This document shows, piece by piece, positions 1-8,666 of a stretch of 64,000 bases of DNA. Both the position numbers and the translations under genes were made by a program. Where the stretch lies: NCBI GenBank assembly GCA_947630845.1, contig CANRJB010000012.1, positions 1 through 64,000 of the forward strand, given 5' to 3'. The first letter of the stretch is position 1. The number at the start of each line of letters is the position of its first letter. Below the pieces are notes generated by a model. That model did no database searches, was not told the origin of the DNA, and worked only from the letters and a program-made list of their open reading frames with translations. The stretch is from an uncultured Clostridia bacterium (lineage in GTDB: Bacteria > Bacillota > Clostridia > Oscillospirales > Ruminococcaceae).

Positions 1-15
1 AACAGGCGGGACAAT

Positions 16-519
16 ATGAACCAGAGTATGCGCCGGAAAGACAGGGAAGTCACAGAATTTTCCGCCATTCTGCAAATTATTGATGAATGCGAAATCCTGC
101 GGCTTGGGCTTGCAGACGGAGATGTGCCCTATATTGTGCCGGTGAATTTTGCCTATACATTTGACGGAGAAGATCTCTGCTTTTATATTCATGGAGCAAT
201 GGCAGGCAGAAAGTATGCGCTGATGCGGAAATGTGGTGTATGTGCGTTTGAAATGGATATGCCGCTGCAAATGGAATGTATACCAGAGCGCAGAGACGTG
301 ACCATGCGCTACAAAAGTGTCATGGGGAAGGCATCCATCGCTTTTCTGGAAGGGGAGGAAAAGCAGAATGTCATGGACAAGATCATCATGCATCGGCATG
401 ATATGACACGGAATTTTGCATATAATAGAAATGCGCTTGAACGCACGGCAGTGGTGAGGCTGAAGGTAATGGAAATAAGCGCAAAGGTGAATCCGGTCGG
501 AAGGGGAGCGGATTCCTGA
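16..519 (+). CDS. Pyridoxamine 5'-phosphate oxidase-like (Nim-type) flavoprotein
   Basis: A 167-residue protein of the split-barrel FMN-binding family that includes the 5-nitroimidazole reductase NimA. The opening MRRKDREV, the PYIVPVNFAY strand and the later FYIHGA strand are typical of Nim-like members, which bind FMN or a related cofactor as dimers in the cytoplasm. The exact substrate cannot be read from sequence; many chromosomal homologues are general flavin reductases and do not confer drug resistance. The ATG at 16 has an AGGCGGG ribosome site just upstream; an internal ATG at 28 is also where many family members start. It ends 24 bases before purD and could share its transcript, although purD has its own ribosome site. 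The promoter lies outside the window. Confidence 0.8.
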   Translation: MNQSMRRKDREVTEFSAILQIIDECEILRLGLADGDVPYIVPVNFAYTFDGEDLCFYIHGAMAGRKYALMRKCGVCAFEMDMPLQMECIPERRDVTMRYKSVMGKASIAFLEGEEKQNVMDKIIMHRHDMTRNFAYNRNALERTAVVRLKVMEISAKVNPVGRGADS

Positions 520-543
520 AAAAGAGCATAAGGAGGATAATGT

Positions 544-1824
544 ATGAAACTATTAGTAGTCGGGAGCGGCGGCAGGGAACATGCCATCATTATGAAGCTT
601 GCCGAAAGCAGACATAGTCCGGAGCTGTACTGTGCGCCGGGAAATGGCGGTATTTCCCGCTATGCAAAGTGCTTTGATGTCAAGGCGACAGACATTCCCG
701 GCATGGTGGAACTTGCAAAGAAATTACAGCCGGATTATGTCTTTGTTGCGCCGGATGACCCGTTGGTGCTGGGCATGGTGGATGCCATGCAGGCAGAGGG
801 ATTCCGGACATTCGGACCGAAGTCTGATGCTGCCATCATCGAGGGGAGCAAGATTTTCTCCAAAGAACTGATGAAGAAGTACAACATCCCCACCGGCAAG
901 TATGAGGTGTTTACTGACAGCGAAAAGGCGATTGCCTACATCAAGGCACAGAATACCTACCCGACTGTCATCAAGGCAGATGGACTTGCTCTGGGAAAGG
1001 GAGTTATCCTTGCACAGAATGAGGAGGAAGCCGTAGAAGCTGTGAAGTCCATGATTGATGGACGGAAATTCGGAGAGAGCAGTACACGGATCGTTATTGA
1101 AGAATTTCTGACAGGTCCTGAAGTCTCCGTGCTGAGCTTTACAGATGGCAAGACAGTTGTGCCAATGATCTCATCCATGGATCATAAGCGTGCTCTTGAC
1201 AATGACATGGGTCTGAACACCGGCGGCATGGGTACGGTTGCCCCCAACCCCTATTATACAGATGCCATTGCACAGGAGTGCATGGAGAAAATCTTCCTGC
1301 CGACGATCGAAGCCATGCAGAAAGAGGGTAGACCCTTTACCGGATGCCTGTATTTTGGGCTGATGCTCACACCGGACGGTGCAAAGGTCATTGAGTACAA
1401 CTGCCGTTTCGGTGATCCAGAGACACAGGTCGTTCTGCCCCTGCTGGAAACGGATCTTGTGGATATCATTGAGGCTGTTTATAACGGAACACTGGCAGAT
1501 CTACAGGTGACATGGAAGCAGGAATCTGCGGCATGTGTTGTCATGGCAAGCGGCGGTTATCCAATCAAGTACGAAAGCGGCAAGCTGATTTCCGGATTGG
1601 ATGAAAAGGGGCAGACAGACGGAGTATTTGTCTACCATGCTGGAACGAAGTTTGCTGACAATCAATTTACAACGGCTGGCGGCAGAGTACTCGGCATCAC
1701 AGCAACTGCCGGAAACTTACAGGATGCACTGGACAAAGCCTATGCCGGTGTAGAGAAGATTTCGTGGGAACAAGTTCACTATCGTCATGACATCGGTCAG
1801 CGTGCCTTACAGGCAAAGGGGTGA
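544..1824 (+). CDS. purD: Phosphoribosylamine--glycine ligase (GAR synthetase)
   Basis: PurD joins phosphoribosylamine and glycine with ATP, the second step of purine synthesis, in the cytosol. The protein is 426 residues, the normal length. It opens with the LLVVGSGGREHAI nucleotide-fold motif, has an ATP-grasp centre (KADGLALGKGV at about residues 141-151), and near residue 285 the family signature FGDPETQ within NCRFGDPE. A strong AGGAGGA site lies 6 bases before the ATG. No other pur genes are adjacent, so purine genes are dispersed or outside this window. The small membrane-protein gene begins 6 bases after the stop, so both are probably cotranscribed. Assignment is essentially certain. 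Confidence 0.97.
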   Translation: MKLLVVGSGGREHAIIMKLAESRHSPELYCAPGNGGISRYAKCFDVKATDIPGMVELAKKLQPDYVFVAPDDPLVLGMVDAMQAEGFRTFGPKSDAAIIEGSKIFSKELMKKYNIPTGKYEVFTDSEKAIAYIKAQNTYPTVIKADGLALGKGVILAQNEEEAVEAVKSMIDGRKFGESSTRIVIEEFLTGPEVSVLSFTDGKTVVPMISSMDHKRALDNDMGLNTGGMGTVAPNPYYTDAIAQECMEKIFLPTIEAMQKEGRPFTGCLYFGLMLTPDGAKVIEYNCRFGDPETQVVLPLLETDLVDIIEAVYNGTLADLQVTWKQESAACVVMASGGYPIKYESGKLISGLDEKGQTDGVFVYHAGTKFADNQFTTAGGRVLGITATAGNLQDALDKAYAGVEKISWEQVHYRHDIGQRALQAKG

Positions 1825-1830
1825 TGCAGT

Positions 1831-2454
1831 ATGCATCCGAGATTGAAAAATTGTTTTTCCTGTGGACAGTATGCCAACATCCTGTTTCTGTTGTTTGCAT
1901 TTTGCGCAGCGGTGTATTACTGGTCGATTGAACGGCATGGCGTTGAGCTTGTGCCGCTGGAAGTTGCGGCATATACGATAGAGACCGGTGGTTTTGTATT
2001 CATGCTGTTCTCCCTCATCAACTTCTGCAAGATTGTCCGTCATCGCTACCTCATGAAAACAGCAATGCTCATTTACCTGATCACCGAAGTTGTCATCATG
2101 ATCATGGATTTCAATGCGGACAGACTGGATTTCTATGAATCCGGTTCAATGGCACTGAACATCGGGCACTCCATTTTTTCTGCTGCGATCTGTTTTACGT
2201 ATTTGTCACTTGAACCGAAGAATCCACATTTAGAGAGAGCGATCATTATCACGGAAACAATCATTCTTGCAGGCATGTTCGGGGTGATTTTTCATCTGCA
2301 TGTATATATTTCGCTGTTTGCGAATTCTATTGCGTATGTGGTATTCTTTTCTATTGTGCGGTTTCTCCATGCACAGGAACGCATCATGGTGGACTGTCAC
2401 GGGGACAGGGCAAGAGAAGTCAAGTACCGGAGCGATTTCTTTGAGGACATCTGA
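1831..2454 (+). CDS. Membrane protein of unknown function
   Basis: A 207-residue protein I do not recognise. It has about six hydrophobic segments (roughly residues 12-32, 46-66, 78-96, 108-130, 138-158, 162-180), short loops and a polar, charged C-terminal tail (residues 185-207), so it should be an integral inner-membrane protein. No catalytic motif is visible. It sits between purD (6-base gap) and uvrC (20-base gap) and is probably read on the same mRNA, but neither neighbour suggests a role. Start ATG at 1831 follows GGGGTGATGC, a modest ribosome site. Codon use looks like that of its neighbours and there is no sign of transfer. Confidence 0.7.
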   Translation: MHPRLKNCFSCGQYANILFLLFAFCAAVYYWSIERHGVELVPLEVAAYTIETGGFVFMLFSLINFCKIVRHRYLMKTAMLIYLITEVVIMIMDFNADRLDFYESGSMALNIGHSIFSAAICFTYLSLEPKNPHLERAIIITETIILAGMFGVIFHLHVYISLFANSIAYVVFFSIVRFLHAQERIMVDCHGDRAREVKYRSDFFEDI

Positions 2455-2474
2455 GAAGTGAAGGGGGGCAGACA

Positions 2475-4337
2475 ATGAGTGACATGGTTTCTTTTATCAC
2501 AGAGGAGCTGAATCCACGTCTGCCCTATCTGCGGGACAAGACAGCACAGCTCACCACATCCCCGGGTGTTTATCTGATGAAGAATGCACAGGGCTGTATC
2601 ATCTATATCGGAAAGGCAAAGAATCTGCACAACCGGGTAAGCAGCTACTTCCGAAAGGGTGCGGATCATTTGCCGAAGGTTGAACGGATGGTGTCGCATG
2701 TCTGGGATTATGACTTCATTGTGACAGGTTCGGAGTATGAAGCACTGCTGCTTGAGTGCAGTCTTATCAAGCAGCACAAACCGCACTACAATATTCTGCT
2801 GAAGGATGACAAGGGCTATCACTATATCAAAGTGTCCCATGAACCGTATCCCCGTATCACTGCGGAAAAACAGAAAGCAGATGACGGTGCGACCTATATC
2901 GGACCATATACAGGCGGTTTTGTAACGAAATCTACTGCTGAGGAAGTCAATACCGTATTTAAGCTGCCTACCTGCCGGAAGAAATTTCCGCAGATGTTCA
3001 AGAAGGGCAGACCTTGCCTGAATTATTACATTCATCGCTGCATGGGGCTGTGTCAGGGAAAAATAGCAGAGAATGAGTACCAGAAGCTGATTTCTGAAGC
3101 AATTGCCTATATCCGCAGCGGCAGCACTGCCTCTGTGGAACGGATGCAGAAGGAGATGGAGGAAGCATCCGAACAGCTTGACTTTGAGAAGGCAGCACTG
3201 CTTCGTGACCGCATTAAAGCCGTCCAGAGGGCAGCGGAGTCACAGAAGATCATTGACAACCATTTCCGGGATGCAGATGTGATCGCATCGGCGGATAATG
3301 GGGATGATCTGTGTGTGTCTGTGCTGATGTATCGGGACGGGCGGCTGTATGACAAAGAGAATTTCCATTTCTATGAACAGGCAGATGAAGCAGTTCTGGA
3401 TGTCTTTGTACCCCGGTTCTATCATGGCAGGACAGAGTTTCCGAAAATGATTCTTCTGGAAAACGAAGTTGCAGAAATGGACATGCTCTCCGACATGCTC
3501 TCCGAACAGGCAGGACGCAGGGTGAAGTTGCTTGTGCCGCAGAGAGGAAATGGCGTGGAGCTGACACGCATGGCAAAGGAAAATGCAGTTGAATCCATTG
3601 CCATGCATGAAAATCGGACGGCAAAGGAACTGCTTGCCGTAGAGGCACTCGGAAAACTTCTGGGTATGGAAAAAGTGCCGAAATATATAGAAGCCTATGA
3701 CATCTCCAATCTTGCATCAGAGTCAATGGTAGCCGGCATGGTGGTATTTGAGAATGGCAGACCGCTGAAGAAGGCATATAAACGCTTTTCTATCAAGGAA
3801 AGTGCCGTGCAGAATGATTATGCCTGCATGCAGGAGGTCATCCGGCGGCGTCTGAGCCATCTGCATGATGAGACGGATGTGTATTTCAGCCATAAGCCTG
3901 ATCTGATACTGCTTGATGGAGGAAAGGGGCATGTAAGTGCAGTCTCTCCCGTCGTGCAGGAGTTTGCACCGGACATTGCACTGTTCGGTATGGTGAAGGA
4001 TTCCAAGCATCGCACAAGAGCCATTGCCACCAGCGGCGGCGAAATCAGTATCTCTGGCACACAGAGTGCCTTTCAGCTGCTGACACGTATTCAGGACGAG
4101 GTGCATCGGTATTCGGTTGCCTATATGCATAAGAAGCACAAGAAACGGACTTTTGCATCCGAACTGACACAGGTCGAGGGCATCGGGGATAAGCTGGCAC
4201 AAAAGCTGATGCTCCATTTCAAGACAAAGGATGCCATCTGGAATGCAAGCTGTGAGGAGCTAAAAGCTGCCGGCATTTCACAAAAGACTGCTGACAGGCT
4301 GTATGCCTATCTGCATGGAGAGGGGGAGGGAGAATGA
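2475..4337 (+). CDS. uvrC: Excinuclease ABC subunit C
   Basis: UvrC makes both incisions around a lesion handed over by UvrAB in nucleotide excision repair. The 620-residue product has the full domain order: GIY-YIG nuclease for the 3' cut (GVYLMKNAQG then IIYIGKAKNL, residues about 30-55), the UVR helix pair that contacts UvrB (residues about 220-255), the RNase H-like nuclease for the 5' cut with ILLDGGKGH near residue 480, and a C-terminal helix-hairpin-helix pair (VEGIGDKLA). Length matches the family. A GGGGGG-rich ribosome site precedes the ATG. The stop overlaps the rsmD start by 4 bases (ATGA), implying translational coupling. Confidence 0.97.
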   Translation: MSDMVSFITEELNPRLPYLRDKTAQLTTSPGVYLMKNAQGCIIYIGKAKNLHNRVSSYFRKGADHLPKVERMVSHVWDYDFIVTGSEYEALLLECSLIKQHKPHYNILLKDDKGYHYIKVSHEPYPRITAEKQKADDGATYIGPYTGGFVTKSTAEEVNTVFKLPTCRKKFPQMFKKGRPCLNYYIHRCMGLCQGKIAENEYQKLISEAIAYIRSGSTASVERMQKEMEEASEQLDFEKAALLRDRIKAVQRAAESQKIIDNHFRDADVIASADNGDDLCVSVLMYRDGRLYDKENFHFYEQADEAVLDVFVPRFYHGRTEFPKMILLENEVAEMDMLSDMLSEQAGRRVKLLVPQRGNGVELTRMAKENAVESIAMHENRTAKELLAVEALGKLLGMEKVPKYIEAYDISNLASESMVAGMVVFENGRPLKKAYKRFSIKESAVQNDYACMQEVIRRRLSHLHDETDVYFSHKPDLILLDGGKGHVSAVSPVVQEFAPDIALFGMVKDSKHRTRAIATSGGEISISGTQSAFQLLTRIQDEVHRYSVAYMHKKHKKRTFASELTQVEGIGDKLAQKLMLHFKTKDAIWNASCEELKAAGISQKTADRLYAYLHGEGEGE

Positions 4338-4888
4338 GAGTTATTACCGGTTCTGCAAAGGGAATACGTCTGCGGACATTGGAGGGGACAGATGTCAGAC
4401 CAACCACAGACAGGGTGAAAGAAGGCATGTTTTCGGCGATCCAGTTTGATTTGCCGGGACGAGATGTACTTGATCTGTTTGCCGGGAGCGGACAGCTTGG
4501 CATTGAAGCACTGAGCAGAGGTGCAAAGCATGCGGTGTTTGTTGACCAATCGGCACAGGCACTTGGTGTGGTGAGAGAAAATCTGGGTAAAACCGGTCTG
4601 CTTGCTCATGCAGAGGTGCGGCAGGCAGAAGCGGAAGCCTATCTCCGGATGTGTCCGAAGGGAAGTTTTGATTTTATCTTCCTCGATCCGCCGTACAGAA
4701 TGCAAATATTGGAAAAAATCATTCCAGAATTGCAGCCCTTGTTGCGTCCGGGAGGCAAAATTGTGGCTGAACATGAAAAAAGTTTTACTTTGCCAGAAAA
4801 AATTTTGAATTTAAGGTTGCAAAAAAATTATTTTTATGGTAAAATAGTAGTATCAGTGCTGACACTGGAGGAGGCGGAGGAATCGTGA
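4334..4888 (+). CDS. rsmD: 16S rRNA (guanine(966)-N2)-methyltransferase
   Basis: RsmD methylates N2 of G966 in 16S rRNA using S-adenosylmethionine. The 184-residue protein has the expected landmarks: MRVITGSAKG at the start, PTTDRVKEGMFS near residue 23, the SAM-binding motif VLDLFAGSGQLGIEALSRGA (residues about 45-64) and the catalytic motif FLDPPYR near residue 117. It overlaps uvrC by 4 bases and coaD by 4 bases, and rsmD-coaD is a common Firmicutes gene pair. The last 80 bases are AT-rich and appear to hold an internal promoter for coaD. Confidence 0.96.
   Translation: MRVITGSAKGIRLRTLEGTDVRPTTDRVKEGMFSAIQFDLPGRDVLDLFAGSGQLGIEALSRGAKHAVFVDQSAQALGVVRENLGKTGLLAHAEVRQAEAEAYLRMCPKGSFDFIFLDPPYRMQILEKIIPELQPLLRPGGKIVAEHEKSFTLPEKILNLRLQKNYFYGKIVVSVLTLEEAEES
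4817..4845 (+). promoter_or_regulatory. Internal promoter inside rsmD for coaD
   Basis: TTGCAA at 4817-4822, a 17-base spacer and TAAAAT at 4840-4845 lie about 40 bases before the coaD start, in an AT-rich patch unlike the surrounding coding sequence. This could let coaD and the next gene be read independently of uvrC. It is sequence resemblance only. Confidence 0.45.
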
Positions 4889-5379
4889 GGAGAGTTGCAG
4901 TGTGTCCGGGCAGTTTTGATCCGGTGACATTGGGGCATCTTGACATCATCACAAGAGCCTCTACCTTGTTTGACAAAGTGATCGTACTGATCTCTACGAA
5001 TGCAACCAAGAATAAGGCAAGCTTTACGGCAACGGAGCGTATGATGATGATTGCTGATGCGACAGCACATCTGGATAATGTTGTGATAGACATTTTAGAT
5101 GGGCTGCTGGTAGATTATGTCAGGCGTGTACAAGCAGTGGCGATTGTCAAGGGACTGCGTGCGGTCAGTGACTTTGAGTATGAGTTTCAGATGGCGCTGA
5201 CCAATAAGGTGCTGTATGAGGGGGCAGAAACGGTGTTTCTGACGACAAGCAAAGAAAATATGTATCTCAGCTCAAGCGTCGTGAAACAAGTCGCCTATTT
5301 TGGCGGCGATATCAGTCCTTTTGTGCCGGAGTGCATTTTGGATACCATTCAGAAACGATTGATGAAGGAGGATTCATAA
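4885..5379 (+). CDS. coaD: Pantetheine-phosphate adenylyltransferase
   Basis: CoaD transfers AMP from ATP to 4'-phosphopantetheine, the penultimate step of coenzyme A synthesis. The 164-residue protein has the nucleotidyltransferase signature CPGSFDPVTLGH (residues about 7-18), the substrate-binding VKGLRAVSDFEYE stretch (about residues 87-99), and the late motif STSK-like TTSKENMYLSSS (about 117-128) that binds the nucleotide. Length is normal. Translation starts at a GTG overlapping the rsmD stop by 4 bases. The stop codon shares a base with the ATG of the following coiled-coil gene, so the trio rsmD-coaD-5379 is tightly coupled. Confidence 0.97.
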   Translation: MRRVAVCPGSFDPVTLGHLDIITRASTLFDKVIVLISTNATKNKASFTATERMMMIADATAHLDNVVIDILDGLLVDYVRRVQAVAIVKGLRAVSDFEYEFQMALTNKVLYEGAETVFLTTSKENMYLSSSVVKQVAYFGGDISPFVPECILDTIQKRLMKEDS

Positions 5380-5933
5380 TGAGTATTGATGAAATTCTGG
5401 ATGACATGGACGAGCTGCTTGACAAGGCATCAGCAGTACCATTTGCATCGCACAAGTCGATCATAGACGGAGAGCGTCTGCGTGAGCTGATCTCGGATAT
5501 CCGGCTGAATATGCCGCAGGAGATCAAGCATGCCAAGATGGTTGCCTATGACCGTGACCGTATCATCAAGGAGGCGGAGGCTAAGGCAGAACAGATCGTC
5601 CGTCAGGCGGAAGAGCGTGCAAAGGTCATCGTATCGAAGGAGTCCATCGTCCGTGAGGCAAAGGCTCGTGCAGTCGAAGCAGTTACTAAGGCAAAAGCGG
5701 ATTGCGATGCTCTGGTAGCACAGGCAAATGCGGACGTCGCTCGTATGCGTTCGGACTGCGATGCCATCAAACAGGCAACAGATGGCTATATCGCATCTCG
5801 TTTCCGTGATGCAGAGGAATACTATACCAATGCACTGCATGATGTTCAGGATCGTAAGGCAAAGCTTGACCAACTCCGACGCCGCAAATCATCAGAGCGT
5901 ACCCCTGAACAGAATCCCAATCCTGAATCGTAA
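5379..5933 (+). CDS. Coiled-coil protein of unknown function, coupled to coaD
   Basis: A 184-residue, highly charged protein. Residues 45-170 form one long predicted coiled coil rich in Ala, Lys, Arg and Glu (for example KEAEAKAEQIVRQAEERAK), resembling the stalk of ATP synthase b subunits or DivIVA-like scaffolds, but no membrane segment or DivIVA N-terminal motif is visible. I cannot assign a function. The start at 5379 is chosen over an in-frame ATG at 5331 because AAGGAGG lies 7 bases before 5379 and its first base is the last base of the coaD stop. The C-terminus is basic then proline-rich (NPNPES). A strong terminator follows at 6005-6040. Confidence 0.75.
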   Translation: MSIDEILDDMDELLDKASAVPFASHKSIIDGERLRELISDIRLNMPQEIKHAKMVAYDRDRIIKEAEAKAEQIVRQAEERAKVIVSKESIVREAKARAVEAVTKAKADCDALVAQANADVARMRSDCDAIKQATDGYIASRFRDAEEYYTNALHDVQDRKAKLDQLRRRKSSERTPEQNPNPES

Positions 5934-5951
5934 CCGATAATTCAGTATTCG

Positions 5952-5983
5952 TTCATATTTTGTTAATATATTTGTGGTATACT
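5952..5983 (+). promoter_or_regulatory. Possible extended -10 promoter
   Basis: TGG followed by TATACT (5978-5983) forms an extended -10 element; the best -35 candidate TTCATA (5952-5957) has a long 20-base spacer. A transcript from here would begin near 5990 and meet the terminator at 6005-6040 almost at once. Confidence 0.3.
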
Positions 5984-6004
5984 TACATGTAGTAAGACGC
6001 AAAG

Positions 6005-6040
6005 GGGCGTACTATCCATTGGATATGTACGCTCTTTTTT
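6005..6040 (+). terminator. Rho-independent terminator after the uvrC-coaD operon
   Basis: GGGCGTAC (6005-6012) pairs with GTACGCTC (6027-6034); the stem continues inside with TATCC/GGATA around an ATT loop, giving about 13 base pairs. It is followed by six T residues. Confidence 0.85.
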
Positions 6041-6093
6041 GTAATTTATACCAATTTTTAATCATCCTACAGACAAAGCCAACAGGGATGATA

Positions 6094-6140
6094 GCCGCTG
6101 CCGCAGGCGTTTTCCCATCATCTTTTTTATCGGGTGATGA
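6094..6140 (+). repeat. Hairpin-rich intergenic repeat, copy A
   Basis: A 47-base element made of a GC-rich part (GCCGCTGCCGCAGGCG), the linker TTTTCCC and an imperfect hairpin (CATCATC pairing with GGTGATG). The same order occurs at 63311-63361: GCCGCCTG..CAGGCG, TTCCCC, then a hairpin ending in GGATGATGA. It lies between the terminator at 6040 and the Lrp gene. Function unknown; it could be a small interspersed repeat. Confidence 0.5.
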
Positions 6141-6172
6141 AGCAATTGGTATTCGTATTAGGAGGGTTTCAC

Positions 6173-6628
6173 ATGGATCAGATTGATAGAAAACTAATTG
6201 CCATTCTTCAGGAAAATGCCCGGATGCCGCTTAAAGCCATTGCATCGCAGGTGTTCCTGTCGGCACCCGCAGTCTCTGCCCGTATTGAAAAACTTGAAAC
6301 ACAAAAGCTCATTCAAGGCTATCATGCAGAGATCGATCAGCAGAAATTAGGCTATCATATCACTGCTTTCATTAGTCTGGAGCTTTCCGCACAGCAGAAA
6401 GGGGAATTTTATCCGTTTATTGCCGCATGTCCCAATGTACTCGAATGCAACTGTGTGACAGGGATCTATTCCATGCTTATCAAGGTCGCATTCCCAAGTA
6501 CGCAGGAGCTTGATCAGTTTATCGGGCAGCTACAGCATTTTGGGAACACCTCAACACAAATCGTCTTTTCTACACCTGTTCCGCATCGGAATGTGGTGGT
6601 TGCTGCGGAGGATGCAGAAAATTCATAA
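6173..6628 (+). CDS. Lrp/AsnC-family transcriptional regulator
   Basis: A 151-residue DNA-binding protein with an N-terminal winged helix-turn-helix (MDQIDRKLIAILQENAR at the start, PAVSARIEKLE recognition helix near residue 33) and a C-terminal RAM/AsnC domain (residues about 65-145) that typically oligomerises and binds amino acids. Family members control amino-acid or peptide metabolism; the ligand here is unknown. The start at 6173 is preferred over in-frame upstream codons because GGAGGG lies 7 bases before it and the protein then begins at the canonical MDxIDRKL. It is monocistronic between a terminator and the dockerin gene. Its proximity to secreted dockerin genes may be chance. Confidence 0.92.
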   Translation: MDQIDRKLIAILQENARMPLKAIASQVFLSAPAVSARIEKLETQKLIQGYHAEIDQQKLGYHITAFISLELSAQQKGEFYPFIAACPNVLECNCVTGIYSMLIKVAFPSTQELDQFIGQLQHFGNTSTQIVFSTPVPHRNVVVAAEDAENS

Positions 6629-6718
6629 AATATTAACATTTTCAACCGCAATTTTTCCTGTCCCATTCGTCTATAACAATGAAGCCATTTGAAATTCTAC
6701 AGAAATGGAGGTATGGGT

Positions 6719-8617
6719 ATGAAAAAAAGATGGTTTACAGGGATTCTTGCGGCAATTGTGATGATAACTGTCCTTCCGGCAGGAGCAGCGTATATGCCGG
6801 ATGTAACAGTGCCTGGGGATACAGATGCAGACGGAAGTATTGCGCTGTCAGATGTTGTCAGGATGCAGAAATATCTGCATGGAGCAGCATCTCTGGACAG
6901 TATACAGGGGACGCAGAACGCCGACATGAACGAGGATGGAACGTTGGATGTGTTCGACCTTGCCCTGATGAAGAAACGTCTGCTGAACGATCCGGTCGGC
7001 TATACCAAACGGATCGATACGGTACAGGGAAGCAAAGGCTTTCCGAACAAGGTGGCGTGTCAATCATACGGACAGCGCATTGACAATGTACAGGAATTAG
7101 AGGATTATTTTGCACCGTTTCTGGTAATGACGTCAGACGAGTATTGTATTGATGTTGAATGCTTCACGGAGGAGGATAAGGAGAGATATCTTGCTGTTTA
7201 TGATGATGCGTTTTTTGAGGAGAATGTACTGTATCTATATGCCGATATTCAGTCGTATGCTGGTATGGATTATCATATCCGGGAGTTTGAACTGTCCGGT
7301 GGAGTGCTGAACATATATTATGAAGTCAGCAAAGACAATTCGCAGGAATATCCCACAGTGATAACCAATCTGCTGGCACAGGTCGTGATTCCAAGGACAC
7401 TATATTGCCCGGATCAGGCAAAATGGATCGAAGTAGAAACCGAAACAGAACAGTTCACACCGGAAATCACTACTGATCGGATGCTTGCTGTCACACAGAA
7501 GGGATGGAAAACGTCATTGCAAGGCGAGGGGGCTACTGTCATCACCTCACCGCAGGAGCTGGAGAACTACGCCTTGGAGATGTTCCGGGATCCTGTGGTG
7601 CGTTCTCTGCAAAAGACTTATGATGCAGCATATTTTGCAGAGAATGTGCTTCTTGTGGACACCTATGGGCAGCTCAATGGCGATACATGGGAGACTTCTG
7701 TAGCTGATGTACAACGAATGGAGGACGGCATCGTTCTGACCTATGAACGGAAGGATATCAACGGTTATGTGGAGAATACAGTCCTGTTCACACAGATCAC
7801 TATACCGAAGGCACAGTATCATGAGGAGACTTTCCGCAGACAATGTGCATGGGAAACACCTGTGAGAGCATCCTACTATTCTACGGAATTTCATACAAAG
7901 CTGAATTATGATAATATTTTTACAGAAAACGGATACCTGAACGGTTGGGTAACTTCACCGGAAGAGATGCATAGTTTCTTGGAATACTGTCTCACAGAGG
8001 AAAGCATGGCGCAGGTTGGTGAGGTGATTCTTTCCGGTCTTGATGAGGACAAGGCAGCTTATCTCTGGGTGAGCATAGATTCTTCAGATGCAGAATACAT
8101 GCTGTTGAACACAGCAGCATTTGGCAATTCTCTGACGATGACACTGGAACACGATTTTCCGGTTGGCTGTATTGTTGATGCCTATCTCCATGTAGTGTAT
8201 GTTGATCAAGCCTATGCCGGATACAGCGTCAACCAAAGGTTATGGAGTCCATACAGTCAGGATTCCTTGCTCACGGATGGAGAGTGGGTGGTGTATAATA
8301 CACCGGATAACGAGGATTTCCCATTTTTTAACATCAATCAGTATGCTTTCGGCGATGAAGGGGTTCTTGAATTCTATTATACCCCCTATGCAGGCGTCAG
8401 CTATGGTAGTCCGCATTATATGACAGATGTACCCGTTTCTGCCGGATGTATGCCATTTTCAAGTGAATATACAGTTCAGACTGATGCAGAGGGGCACACT
8501 GTCTATGAGGGGGAACATTTCCGTTTAACTTGGGGTAAGAAAACTGTAGTGGTGGAATATGAAACAGATGACGGATGGAAAAGTGTTGAGATCAATACAG
8601 ATATCTACGCAAATTGA
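6719..8617 (+). CDS. Secreted protein with N-terminal dockerin and repeated unknown domains
   Basis: A 632-residue exported protein. Residues 1-24 are a signal peptide (MKKRW, hydrophobic core, AGAA). Residues 32-90 are a type I dockerin with two calcium loops: DTDADGSIALSDV and DMNEDGTLDVFDLALMKK. Dockerins dock onto cohesins of a scaffoldin, so the protein should be cellulosomal. An N-terminal dockerin is less common than a C-terminal one. The rest matches no family I know, but it looks internally repeated: YDDAFFEENVLYLY near residue 170 and YDAAYFAENVLLVD near residue 308 occupy equal places in two units of about 140 residues, and a third, weaker unit follows. No glycosidase motif is visible. 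The start at 6719 is chosen from AATGGAGG and the signal peptide. Confidence 0.75.
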   Translation: MKKRWFTGILAAIVMITVLPAGAAYMPDVTVPGDTDADGSIALSDVVRMQKYLHGAASLDSIQGTQNADMNEDGTLDVFDLALMKKRLLNDPVGYTKRIDTVQGSKGFPNKVACQSYGQRIDNVQELEDYFAPFLVMTSDEYCIDVECFTEEDKERYLAVYDDAFFEENVLYLYADIQSYAGMDYHIREFELSGGVLNIYYEVSKDNSQEYPTVITNLLAQVVIPRTLYCPDQAKWIEVETETEQFTPEITTDRMLAVTQKGWKTSLQGEGATVITSPQELENYALEMFRDPVVRSLQKTYDAAYFAENVLLVDTYGQLNGDTWETSVADVQRMEDGIVLTYERKDINGYVENTVLFTQITIPKAQYHEETFRRQCAWETPVRASYYSTEFHTKLNYDNIFTENGYLNGWVTSPEEMHSFLEYCLTEESMAQVGEVILSGLDEDKAAYLWVSIDSSDAEYMLLNTAAFGNSLTMTLEHDFPVGCIVDAYLHVVYVDQAYAGYSVNQRLWSPYSQDSLLTDGEWVVYNTPDNEDFPFFNINQYAFGDEGVLEFYYTPYAGVSYGSPHYMTDVPVSAGCMPFSSEYTVQTDAEGHTVYEGEHFRLTWGKKTVVVEYETDDGWKSVEINTDIYAN

Positions 8618-8625
8618 AAAAACAC

Positions 8626-8654
8626 TTGACAAGCTGTCAGGGGTGTGCTATAAT
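8626..8654 (+). promoter_or_regulatory. Consensus promoter of the antiporter leader
   Basis: TTGACA at 8626-8631, 17-base spacer, TATAAT at 8649-8654: a perfect sigma-A type promoter. Transcription should start near 8661, just before the riboswitch-like leader. Confidence 0.9.
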
Positions 8655-8666
8655 AATGATGTAGAA

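Noticed and set aside
5974-6186. Small open frame of 70 codons before the Lrp gene
   Set aside because: It spans the strong terminator at 6005-6040 and repeat copy A, and has no ribosome site.
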